A stretch of DNA of 64,000 nt, from assembly GCA_003215055.1 (NCBI GenBank), contig QCKW01000001.1, positions 1-64,000 of the forward strand, read 5' to 3'. Position numbers and translations under genes: made by a program. Positions 39,224-46,435 of this stretch are shown piece by piece. The DNA is from Pelagibacteraceae bacterium AG-410-N23. GTDB lineage: Bacteria; Pseudomonadota; Alphaproteobacteria; Pelagibacterales; Pelagibacteraceae. Under the pieces are notes generated by a model that did no database searches, was not told the origin of the DNA, and saw nothing but the letters and a program-made list of their open reading frames with translations. Each line of letters starts with the position of its first letter. Positions within the stretch are counted from its first letter, which is position 1.

Positions 39224-39812
39224 ACTTTTTTCGGCAAATACTCCAAATGGGAAAAAAATTAGTATTATGTTGGAAGAAATTGGTTACGATTATAAAGTAA
39301 CTAAAGTTGATATTAATAATGGAGAACAATTTAGTGAAGATTTTAAAAAGATAAGTCCCTTTAGCAAAATACCTGTAATAATTGATCATAAAAACAACAA
39401 AACTATTTTTGAGTCTGGAGCAATTTTGATTTACTTATCTGAAAAAAGTGGAAAGTTTTATGATGAAAATAATAGGACAGAAATAAATCAATGGCTTATG
39501 GCTCAAGTGGGATATGTTGGGCCTATGTTGGGACAACATCACCAGTTTCATCATTATAACCCAGGTAAAAGTAAATTTGGAGAGGGTAGATATTTTAAAA
39601 TATCGAAAAGAATTTACCAAGAACTTGATGAAGTTTTATCAAAATCAAAATTTTTATCTGGTAAGGATTATACAATCGCAGATATTGGAACTTTTCCATG
39701 GATTGCTCGTCACGAATGGCATGATATCGGATTAAAAAAATATGAAAATTTAACTAGATGGTATCTTGAAATATCTGAGAGAGATGCTGTAAAAAAGGTT
39801 TCGGATTTATGA
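39216..39812 (+). CDS. Glutathione S-transferase family protein, YfcG/YghU-like
   Basis: The protein has 198 residues from a GTG start that overlaps the reductase stop. The thioredoxin-fold half begins IELFSANTPNGKKISIMLEE and has FESGAILIYLSEK, the glutathione-binding SNAIL-type motif. The N-terminal TPNG, in place of a catalytic Cys or Tyr, matches E. coli YfcG, a GSH-dependent disulfide reductase. A helical C-terminal domain follows, ending in the usual N-capping motif area TIADIGTFPW. Coupling to the ferredoxin/reductase pair suggests a redox role. Confidence 0.9.
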   Translation: MIELFSANTPNGKKISIMLEEIGYDYKVTKVDINNGEQFSEDFKKISPFSKIPVIIDHKNNKTIFESGAILIYLSEKSGKFYDENNRTEINQWLMAQVGYVGPMLGQHHQFHHYNPGKSKFGEGRYFKISKRIYQELDEVLSKSKFLSGKDYTIADIGTFPWIARHEWHDIGLKKYENLTRWYLEISERDAVKKVSDL

Positions 39813-39841
39813 ATAAGGACGAACTTCCACCCAAACCATAA

Positions 39842-39946
39842 TTAGTTCATTGAATTAAGCAATCTAAATAATGATGCAAAAATACCGTGTCCTGAAAACT
39901 CAATAGCAAGAACGATGACAATAATTAGAATTAATTTTTTATTCAT
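39842..39946 (-). CDS. Predicted 34-residue membrane peptide
   Basis: A small open frame encoding 34 residues starting MNKKLILIIVIVLAIEFSG: two lysines, then a hydrophobic helix with an embedded Glu and His. Its ATG overlaps the stop of the preceding 42-residue frame (ATGA), which itself overlaps the dksA stop. I do not recognise it. It is too short for homology by eye and AT-rich sequence can give hydrophobic frames by chance, so the main evidence is the chain of coupled start/stop overlaps. It ends 30 bp from the converging GST gene. Confidence 0.45.
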   Translation of the reverse strand: MNKKLILIIVIVLAIEFSGHGIFASLFRLLNSMN

Positions 39947-40071
39947 CTAGTAAATACAAATACTAACAAAAGTATCCAGAAAAAAGCATAATAAAAATAA
40001 ATATACTTTTTTGTAAAGTTGTAAGTTATCGGGTTATGTACTTTTTTGGTTTTGCTTTTTTTTTTAGTCAT
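39943..40071 (-). CDS. Predicted 42-residue membrane peptide coupled to dksA
   Basis: A small frame encoding 42 residues starting MTKKKSKTKKVHNPITYNF, with seven Lys in the first ten residues, then a hydrophobic helix YIYFYYAFFWILLLVFVF near the C-terminus. The ATG lies within the last codons of dksA (40069-40071; dksA stops at 40064), a typical coupling overlap, and its own TGA overlaps the ATG of the next small frame. The basic-then-hydrophobic layout suits an inner-membrane peptide with its N-terminus inside. Function is unknown. Confidence 0.5.
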   Translation of the reverse strand: MTKKKSKTKKVHNPITYNFTKKYIYFYYAFFWILLLVFVFTR

Positions 40072-40582
40072 CGGCATGAACTTTTTCATTTTTCTCATGT
40101 TTTTCTTGTGCAGCAATAGTGTACTTAGCCACAGGCCTTGCCATCAATCTCTTTAATCCAATTGGTTCTGCAGTATCTAGACAGTATCCATAAGTATCTT
40201 CTCTAATTCTTGCCAAGGCTTTGTCAATTTCAGAAATTAATTTTATTTGTCTATTGATTGCTTTCATCTCAACATTTTTGTCAGTATATGAACTAGCTTG
40301 ATCAACAATATCTGCAGAAATACTATTGTCGTCCATGCTACCATTATAGAGTGCTTCATTATTTGATTTAACTAAATCTTTTTTCCATTCTTGTAATTTC
40401 ATTCTAAAAAAGACTTTATGTTTTTCACACATGTATTTTTCAGTTTCTTTAGGAACATAAGTCTTTGAAATTTTAATTGGCCCCTTGGCTAATTCTTTGG
40501 TATTAGTTAAATTTTTAGATTTAACTTTAGTGATTGGTTTTATTTTTTTTGCTTTTTTTTTAACTTTACTAGCTTTTGGCAT
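40064..40582 (-). CDS. dksA: DksA-type RNA polymerase-binding regulator lacking the zinc-finger cysteine set
   Basis: The protein has 172 residues with a Lys-rich N-terminal tail (1-45), the DksA coiled coil (about 50-130) with the two tip aspartates in DIVDQA (Asp91, Asp94), and a C-terminal globular domain. Only the first of the four zinc cysteines remains (Cys134 in YGYCLDTAEPIGLKRL). The others are Thr137, Thr155 and Ala158. Many alphaproteobacterial DksA proteins have likewise lost cysteines, so the fold probably does not need zinc. With ppGpp it would tune rRNA and stress transcription. Confidence 0.9.
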   Translation of the reverse strand: MPKASKVKKKAKKIKPITKVKSKNLTNTKELAKGPIKISKTYVPKETEKYMCEKHKVFFRMKLQEWKKDLVKSNNEALYNGSMDDNSISADIVDQASSYTDKNVEMKAINRQIKLISEIDKALARIREDTYGYCLDTAEPIGLKRLMARPVAKYTIAAQEKHEKNEKVHADD

Positions 40583-40660
40583 ATAAATATTTGAGTTCGA
40601 GGAAGTATATTCAGCAAATTAATAGTGTCAAGGCAGCTTAATTATTGTAAATAATTGATA

Positions 40661-41989
40661 ATGAATGTTTTAAACAGAAATATAACTAATATATTTTTTA
40701 TTTTTGCCTTATCTCATTTGATTATATGGACATTGATTCCATCTTTAACTAATAAAAATTTACCCTTAGATACTATTGAAGCTCTTGCGTGGGGCAGTAA
40801 CCTGGACTGGGGTTTTAATAAACATCCACCTGTGAGTGCTTTTTTTCCAGAAGTTTTTTTCCAGATATTTGGTTCACAAGATTGGGTTTTTTATCTATTA
40901 AGTCAAATTTTTGTTTTAGTAGCATTTTATTATGTTTTTAAATTTGCCAACGAAGTTCTTGGAAATGTTAAGTTAAGTTTAATTTCTGTTTTATTATTAG
41001 AGTCAATATATTTTTATAATTTTACAACGCCTGAATTCAATGTAAATGTTTGCCAATTACCCTTTTGGTCTTTAGTTGTCTATTATTCATGGAAAATATA
41101 TCAAGCTCGTGAAATTAAATTTATAGATTGTTTTTTAATTGGATTATTTGCTGCTTTAGGATTTTTATCTAAATATTTATTTATTTATCTCCTGATATCT
41201 ATCAATTTATTATTTATTTATTTAATTTTTATAAAAAAAATCAAAAAATTTGATTTTAAATATTTAGTAATTATTGAAGTTTTCATTGTTTTATTAGTTC
41301 CACATTTAATTTGGCTTTTAAATAATGATTTTATTACAGTCAGCTATGGTCTAAAAAGAACTGGTTTAGAGAGCACAGGTATCTTAGATCATTTTAAACA
41401 TCCAATTATTTTTTTAGTTAAACAAATTGGAATATTAATCCCATTTTTTCTCTTAGTTTACTTGTTAGTTAAAAAGATTAAATTCAAGATTAAATTAAAA
41501 GATAAAAAATTACTTTTTTTAATATTTGTAAATATTCTTCCTATTGGCTTGATATTTATTACCTCATTAGTCACAGGATCTAAAGTAAGAACAATGTGGA
41601 TGACACCTTTTTATTTATTTTTTGGGGTTTTATTTGTTTATTCGTTGCAATCTCAAATTAATATCAAAAAGATTAATTCTTTTTTATATGGGTTTCTATT
41701 TTTATTTTTCTTTTCACCAATTTTGTATTCATATGAGTCCATTAGCAAAACAGACAAGAGAACAGATTATCCTGGAAAGGAAATTGCAGCAAAAGTTCAA
41801 ATCATTTGGAATCAAGACTTTGATAAAGAAATTGAATTTGTGACAGGAAACGAGTGGAATGCTGGAAATCTCTCTTATCATTTAAAATCGAGACCTAAAT
41901 GGGAAGGCTTTACAAGTAAAGAAACATTGGAAAAATCTTCACAATTTATTTGCGTAGATGATGTTTGTTTGGGAAGATATAAAAATTAA
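40661..41989 (+). CDS. GT-C family membrane glycosyltransferase (PMT/ArnT-like)
   Basis: The protein has 442 residues from ATG 40661 and about eleven membrane helices. The first periplasmic loop contains LDTIEALAWGSNLDWGFNKHPP, in which the LDWG..HPP motif marks bacterial GT83/PMT_2 proteins that use polyprenyl-phosphate sugars as donors. The preceding Asp is the likely catalytic residue. The C-terminal soluble tail is short. A GT2 gene 11 bp downstream, which could make the lipid-linked donor, is its obvious partner. A TTG two codons upstream is an alternative start. Confidence 0.88.
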   Translation: MNVLNRNITNIFFIFALSHLIIWTLIPSLTNKNLPLDTIEALAWGSNLDWGFNKHPPVSAFFPEVFFQIFGSQDWVFYLLSQIFVLVAFYYVFKFANEVLGNVKLSLISVLLLESIYFYNFTTPEFNVNVCQLPFWSLVVYYSWKIYQAREIKFIDCFLIGLFAALGFLSKYLFIYLLISINLLFIYLIFIKKIKKFDFKYLVIIEVFIVLLVPHLIWLLNNDFITVSYGLKRTGLESTGILDHFKHPIIFLVKQIGILIPFFLLVYLLVKKIKFKIKLKDKKLLFLIFVNILPIGLIFITSLVTGSKVRTMWMTPFYLFFGVLFVYSLQSQINIKKINSFLYGFLFLFFFSPILYSYESISKTDKRTDYPGKEIAAKVQIIWNQDFDKEIEFVTGNEWNAGNLSYHLKSRPKWEGFTSKETLEKSSQFICVDDVCLGRYKN

Positions 41990-42000
41990 TAGTTTAATTT

Positions 42001-42870
42001 ATGAAAATTAAGATTTTAATTCCTGTTTACAATGATTGGCAGTCTGTATCTGAGCTCTTAGATAATATAGACTTGAGTTTAGCGAATGTAGAGCACGAAA
42101 TTTCAGTTCTTGTTATTAATGATGCATCAAATCACGATAGGGTAGATAATGATAAAACTTTTGAAAACATTATTTCAATAAAACTTTTGAATATGAAAAA
42201 AAACCAGGGTCATGCAAGATGTATTGCAACAGGTTTAAAATATATATATGAAAAAGAGGATTTTGATTATGTGATTCCAATGGATGGTGATGGTGAAGAC
42301 AGACCTGAGGAGATTAAAGAATTTATCAATCAAATTGAAAAATCAAGCGGCAAACCCATAGTTGGAAAGAGAGTAAAAAGATCTGAAGGTTTATTTTTTA
42401 AGATTTGTTATGAATTTCATAAATTTTTTACTTTAACATTTACTGGAAAATCAATTAAATTTGGAAACTTTACTTGTCTGCCAAAAACAACTGTGGAAAA
42501 AATGGTTAATGAAAAGGCAACCTGGAACAGTTTTTCGGGATCATTAACTAAAGTAGAAAAAGATTTTATTGAGATACCCTCTATCAGAGGAGATAGATAT
42601 TTTGGTCCTTCAAAAATGAGTTTTTATAATTTAATCAAACACTCACTTTCAATTATAAGTGTTTTTAGAAAAATTTTTTTGATACGCTCTTCTTTATTTA
42701 TTATCTTATATATTCTTTTAATAAAAAGTAATGCCTCGATAATCACCGCAATACCATTAGTCTTTTTATTAGTTGCTGTTTATGCAATTTCTAATTTAGC
42801 TTTAAGAGAAAACATGGAAGAATTTGATAAAGCATTATCAAATATAAATGATATTGATAAAATCAAATGA
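42001..42870 (+). CDS. GT2 family glycosyltransferase, polyprenyl-phosphate sugar synthase-like
   Basis: The protein has 289 residues. The N-terminal GT-A domain begins KIKILIPVYNDWQSV, has VLVINDASN and the metal motif MDGDGEDRPEEI (Asp95/Asp97). The C-terminal part has two or three hydrophobic helices (about 210-275), as in ArnC/GtrB/DPM1-type enzymes that load a sugar onto a polyprenyl phosphate. It sits between the GT-C transferase and a lyase-like gene (4-bp overlap with the latter). The sugar cannot be read from the sequence. Confidence 0.88.
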   Translation: MKIKILIPVYNDWQSVSELLDNIDLSLANVEHEISVLVINDASNHDRVDNDKTFENIISIKLLNMKKNQGHARCIATGLKYIYEKEDFDYVIPMDGDGEDRPEEIKEFINQIEKSSGKPIVGKRVKRSEGLFFKICYEFHKFFTLTFTGKSIKFGNFTCLPKTTVEKMVNEKATWNSFSGSLTKVEKDFIEIPSIRGDRYFGPSKMSFYNLIKHSLSIISVFRKIFLIRSSLFIILYILLIKSNASIITAIPLVFLLVAVYAISNLALRENMEEFDKALSNINDIDKIK

Positions 42871-43700
42871 AAAAATTTTTTTTTACACTATTTTTTAGTT
42901 TACTAATTATAAAAATTGCAAATTTTTCTAAAGAAGTAAGTGCAAAAGAAATTACAAATTTGCAATGGAAAAAAAGTGTAGCTACGGGCAAGAAACTTTC
43001 AAAATTTAGAGAAACTGTTACGTCGCCAGCTTTAGGTAAAAAAGCTTGGAAGATAACATTGCTACCAAGAGACTGTGGCAAAGATAAAGAAGGCGATTAT
43101 TCTGATTGTACAAATAATGGCAGGGATGCTGTTGTCGGACATGGGGGTGGAGATCGAGCCAGAAGTGAGTACTCTACATCATCAAATAGATATACTGGAG
43201 AGAAGTGGATTTCAGTAAGTATTTTTATTCCTAATGACTTTAAAACAGTAGAACCTGTTAGTACTTCTCTTTTTCAAATTTATGAATGGGGAAATACTAA
43301 TCAGCAAAGACACCCTAGGATGATGCTAAGAGTTAAGAAAGGCAATTTAGAACCGAGATATTTTGCTGTAAATGGAATGGACTCTCAAGGACTGATATAC
43401 AAACATCTTAAAATTGATGATATGAGAGACAACTGGACAACTATAATATTTCATACCAAAATGTCTAAAGATCCAAGTAAAGGATTTATTAAGATGTATG
43501 TCGATGATGTACTTTATAACGATTACAAAGGAAGAACAGGTTATGGTGGAAAATTTTTTAATAAATTTGGGATTTATCATAGCTGGATTAGTAGATGGAA
43601 AGATGAAATTCATGGTGAATACCCAACACAGATTGTTTTTTATGACAATCTTTTTAGAACAAGTAGCAAAGAAAAACTTTTTAAATTAATCCAAAATTAA
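42867..43700 (+). CDS. Secreted polysaccharide-lyase-like protein
   Basis: The protein has 277 residues: a signal peptide ending near VSA-KE (residue 26), then a beta-rich domain resembling the heparin-lyase-like jelly roll (Pfam polysaccharide lyase PF14099 / PL20). The matching features are the RSEY motif (99-102), GEKWISVSIFIP, SLFQIYEWG, DNWTTIIFHTKMS, IKMYVDDVLY and KFGIYHSW. Cys70 and Cys81 may form a disulfide. Such enzymes cleave uronic-acid polysaccharides. Substrate and activity are unknown here. It overlaps the GT2 gene by 4 bp, so it may process a polymer made or modified by those transferases rather than degrade food. Confidence 0.7.
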   Translation: MKKFFFTLFFSLLIIKIANFSKEVSAKEITNLQWKKSVATGKKLSKFRETVTSPALGKKAWKITLLPRDCGKDKEGDYSDCTNNGRDAVVGHGGGDRARSEYSTSSNRYTGEKWISVSIFIPNDFKTVEPVSTSLFQIYEWGNTNQQRHPRMMLRVKKGNLEPRYFAVNGMDSQGLIYKHLKIDDMRDNWTTIIFHTKMSKDPSKGFIKMYVDDVLYNDYKGRTGYGGKFFNKFGIYHSWISRWKDEIHGEYPTQIVFYDNLFRTSSKEKLFKLIQN

Positions 43701-43704
43701 TTAT

Positions 43705-44982
43705 TTAAGTTCTTATTGTTGGTAAACAATAGAAATCAGCAGTATCTATTTTAGAGGAATATTGTCTTCTCATATTCCATTTTTTATGAACACCTGCACT
43801 TGCAAGACTTAAAGTAGATCTTCCATATCTATAATTGGTGTTATCGATTGATTGCATTAAGCTTTTTATTTTTTCATCCTTTTCAGATGAAAATAAATTT
43901 TTTCTGCCATCATCATTACGCAGTCCTATAAGCATGACACCTGCTTTTTGATATCGATAACCGTTTTTAAAGATACTTTCTAGAATTGAAACTGCAGCTT
44001 TAACAGTTTCAATACTATTGTTTGTTGCAATTGGAAAATCAACTGTCTTCGTATTTGAATAATAGCCATAATTTCTTTGGAAAGGACTGGTTCTAACAAA
44101 AACTGTGATTGCTTTTGCAACTAAAGATTCTGATCTAATTTTTTCAGATGCATTTAAACAATAATTTGCAACTGCTTCTTTTAATTCTTGAAAACTTTCA
44201 ATTCTTTTTCCAAATGATCTTGAAACAACACAGCTTTTTCTTTTCATTTGTGTAGTTTCTAAATTGATACAAGGAATTCCTCTAAGCTCCATTGCAGTTC
44301 TTGAACTTAAAACATTTGAACATTTTTTAATCCATGTGTTAGATTTATTCTTAAGTTGTTTAGCATTATAAATTCCATTTTTTTGATAAAATTTTGTAAG
44401 CTGCTTACCAACACCCCATACATCATTAATTTCAATTTTTTCTAAGATAGGATCTAAATTTTCTATTCCAATTAAACTAGTAACACCTGATTGTTTTTTT
44501 TTTGCAATATGATTTGCAATTTTGCTTAAAGTTTTTGTTTTAGCGATACCAATACTTGTTGGAATACCGGTCCATTGTAAAACTGTTTCTCTAATTTCTC
44601 TCCCAACTTTTTCAACTTCAGAGTCTGGAAAATTAGATAAATCTATAAATGCTTCATCAATTGAATAAACTTCAATTTCAGTATTAAATCTTTTGAGAGT
44701 TCTCATTACTCTTCTAGATAGATCTCCGTATAAAGAATAATTTGAAGAAAAAACCTCAACATTATTTTTGATGATAATATCCTTTCCTTTAAAATAAGGC
44801 TCACCCATTTTAATTCCTAAGGCTTTTGCTTCATTGGATCTAGAAATAATACAACCATCATTATTAGATAAAACCACAACAGGTTTTTTTCTTATTCTTG
44901 GATTAAACAATCTTTCACAAGAAACATAAAAAGAATTACAATCAACTAAAGCTAGTTTTTTAGTACGTTGAATGGATGACAT
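43705..44982 (-). CDS. umuC: Y-family DNA polymerase V catalytic subunit
   Basis: The protein has 425 residues, matching UmuC (422). The catalytic motifs are LVDCNSFYVSCERLFNP (first metal Asp) and YSIDEAFIDLS (second acidic pair). It also has the thumb helix-hairpin-helix area and the UmuC-specific C-terminal domain (KRKSCVVSRSFG and SLASAG...W). It carries out error-prone lesion bypass with UmuD'. It overlaps umuD by 23 bp. The operon has a LexA box (45356). Confidence 0.96.
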   Translation of the reverse strand: MSSIQRTKKLALVDCNSFYVSCERLFNPRIRKKPVVVLSNNDGCIISRSNEAKALGIKMGEPYFKGKDIIIKNNVEVFSSNYSLYGDLSRRVMRTLKRFNTEIEVYSIDEAFIDLSNFPDSEVEKVGREIRETVLQWTGIPTSIGIAKTKTLSKIANHIAKKKQSGVTSLIGIENLDPILEKIEINDVWGVGKQLTKFYQKNGIYNAKQLKNKSNTWIKKCSNVLSSRTAMELRGIPCINLETTQMKRKSCVVSRSFGKRIESFQELKEAVANYCLNASEKIRSESLVAKAITVFVRTSPFQRNYGYYSNTKTVDFPIATNNSIETVKAAVSILESIFKNGYRYQKAGVMLIGLRNDDGRKNLFSSEKDEKIKSLMQSIDNTNYRYGRSTLSLASAGVHKKWNMRRQYSSKIDTADFYCLPTIRT

Positions 44983-45355
44983 AAGTTACAACCCCCCAAA
45001 TAAAGATATCTTCTTCTTCGTTAAGTAAAATTCTATTAGAAAAATTTTTGGATCCAGATGTTAGAAATTTTTTATCTCTTTCTTGGACCAATGTTTTAAC
45101 CACAAGCTCATCGTGAACATTTGCAATAACTGTCGAAAAATTTTTTGGTTTTAAACTTTTATCAACAACCAATAAATCTCCGTCATTAATACCAACATCG
45201 ACCATTGACTTTCCCTGTACCCTGATAATAAAAGTGGCTGGAACATTTTTGATCAAATGCATGTTTAGATCGATGTCTTCTTCGATATAATCAGTGGCAG
45301 GTGATGGGAAACCAGCACCAGCTTTATGTAGATAGTAAGGAATAGTTAGTTTCAT
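44960..45355 (-). CDS. umuD: UmuD, self-cleaving polymerase V accessory protein
   Basis: The product is 131 residues from the ATG at 45355. An S24 peptidase with nucleophile Ser50 (VQGKSM) and base Lys87 (VVKTL), at the same 37-residue spacing as Ser60/Lys97 of E. coli UmuD. The self-cleavage site is Ala14-Gly15 in KAGAGFPSPATDY. RecA-stimulated cleavage gives UmuD', which joins UmuC. An in-frame ATG at 45385 is rejected because it lies upstream of the -10 element and the LexA box would then fall inside the coding region. Confidence 0.94.
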   Translation of the reverse strand: MKLTIPYYLHKAGAGFPSPATDYIEEDIDLNMHLIKNVPATFIIRVQGKSMVDVGINDGDLLVVDKSLKPKNFSTVIANVHDELVVKTLVQERDKKFLTSGSKNFSNRILLNEEEDIFIWGVVTYVIHSTY

Positions 45356-45370
45356 GTTCTTATTTTGTTC
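45356..45370 (-). promoter_or_regulatory. LexA (SOS) box of umuDC
   Basis: Read on the minus strand it is GAAC-N7-GAAC (GTTC-N7-GTTC on plus), the exact alphaproteobacterial LexA operator. It ends at the base before the umuD ATG and covers the predicted transcription start, so bound LexA would block initiation. Confidence 0.85.
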
Positions 45371-45373
45371 TCT

Positions 45374-45402
45374 TTTATAGTCCATTTATACAATGCATGC
45401 AA
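45374..45402 (-). promoter_or_regulatory. umuDC promoter
   Basis: TTGCAT (-35, 45397-45402) and TATAAA (-10, 45374-45379) on the minus strand are separated by 17 bp. The start of transcription would fall at about 45367, inside the LexA box, giving a leader of only about 12 nt. Confidence 0.65.
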
Positions 45403-45517
45403 GAGGTTGTATTTTGAGTCCGTAATTGAATCAAAAGTGAATCAAAACGTGAACATCAAAACTACATTTTGTATGCTTGTGGATAACTTCAACCAGAGAT
45501 AGTTTAAATAAATTAAA

Positions 45518-46066
45518 ATGAAAAAAATTTTATTAATTTTAATCTCAGTAATAACATTAAACTCTCAAAGTATGGCGTATGAAGAAGCGAATTATGAGGT
45601 GGTAAAAGAAAATAAAAACTATGAAATTAGAAAATATTCTGATCGCTTAGTTGTTGAAACGAACTCTACACAAGGCAATGGTTTCAGGAAACTATTCAAC
45701 TATATTTCAGGAAACAATGATCAAAAAGAAGAAATAAAAATGACAGTTCCAGTAACTCAAGAAATTAAAAATGGAAATATGACAATGCAATTTTACTTAC
45801 CATCAAAATTTAATAAAGATAACACACCGAAACCCTCAAATTCAGAAATTGAAATTTTAATGATAGAGGGTGGATACTATGCTGTAATTAAATATTCAGG
45901 AAGGTCTTCAGACAAAAACTTTTCAAAAAATAAGGAAATATTAGAAAAAGAGCTAAAAAAAGACAATGTAACAATTTTAAGCCCTCCGATAAGAGCGTCT
46001 TATAATTCACCATTTACTTTACCAATACTTAAAAGAAATGAAGTAATGTATAGAGTAGATCTATAA
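45518..46066 (+). CDS. SOUL-family heme-binding protein, exported
   Basis: The protein has 182 residues with a signal peptide (about 1-20, ending SMA). The SOUL/HBP domain begins YEVVKENKNYEIRKYSDRLVVET and contains the typical KMTVPVTQE segment. SOUL proteins bind heme or other tetrapyrroles with modest affinity; their role in bacteria is unsettled. It is transcribed away from umuDC and followed one base later by the GFA gene. The 132-bp gap upstream holds the umuDC promoter on the other strand. Confidence 0.88.
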   Translation: MKKILLILISVITLNSQSMAYEEANYEVVKENKNYEIRKYSDRLVVETNSTQGNGFRKLFNYISGNNDQKEEIKMTVPVTQEIKNGNMTMQFYLPSKFNKDNTPKPSNSEIEILMIEGGYYAVIKYSGRSSDKNFSKNKEILEKELKKDNVTILSPPIRASYNSPFTLPILKRNEVMYRVDL

Positions 46067-46067
46067 A

Positions 46068-46430
46068 ATGAAAAAATTAACATGTCATTGTGGAGCTATT
46101 GAAGCTGAGATTAATTTAGAAGGTGATTTAGCTAAAGTAATAAAATGTAATTGTTCTATTTGCAAAAGAAAAGGAGCAATTATGTCTATGGTAAAAAATG
46201 AAGATTTTAAAATTATCAAAGGTCAAGATAAATTAAAACTTTATCAATTTCATTCAAAAGTGGCCAAGCATTATTTTTGTTCCGATTGTGGAATTTATAC
46301 TCATCACAATCCAAGAATAAATCCAGCAATGACAGGATTTAATGTTGGGTGTATTGATGACATAAATACTTTTGAAATTAAAGAAGTTCCCGTAAATGAC
46401 GGTCAAAATCATCCTTTAGATAAAAAATAA
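46068..46430 (+). CDS. GFA-family zinc protein
   Basis: A GFA (glutathione-dependent formaldehyde-activating enzyme-like) fold protein of 120 residues. The cysteines are arranged Cys6/Cys8, Cys27/Cys29/Cys32 and Cys71/Cys74, the family's two-zinc pattern (CHCG, CNCSICKRKG, CSDCG). Despite the family name most members have no demonstrated formaldehyde activity. It starts one base after the SOUL gene and may share its transcript. C1 metabolism is important in SAR11, but no C1 gene is adjacent. Confidence 0.9.
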   Translation: MKKLTCHCGAIEAEINLEGDLAKVIKCNCSICKRKGAIMSMVKNEDFKIIKGQDKLKLYQFHSKVAKHYFCSDCGIYTHHNPRINPAMTGFNVGCIDDINTFEIKEVPVNDGQNHPLDKK

Positions 46431-46435
46431 TTCTC

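Noticed and set aside
39809..39841. 10-codon frame overlapping the GST stop
   Set aside because: It is too short and has no membrane or other recognisable feature.
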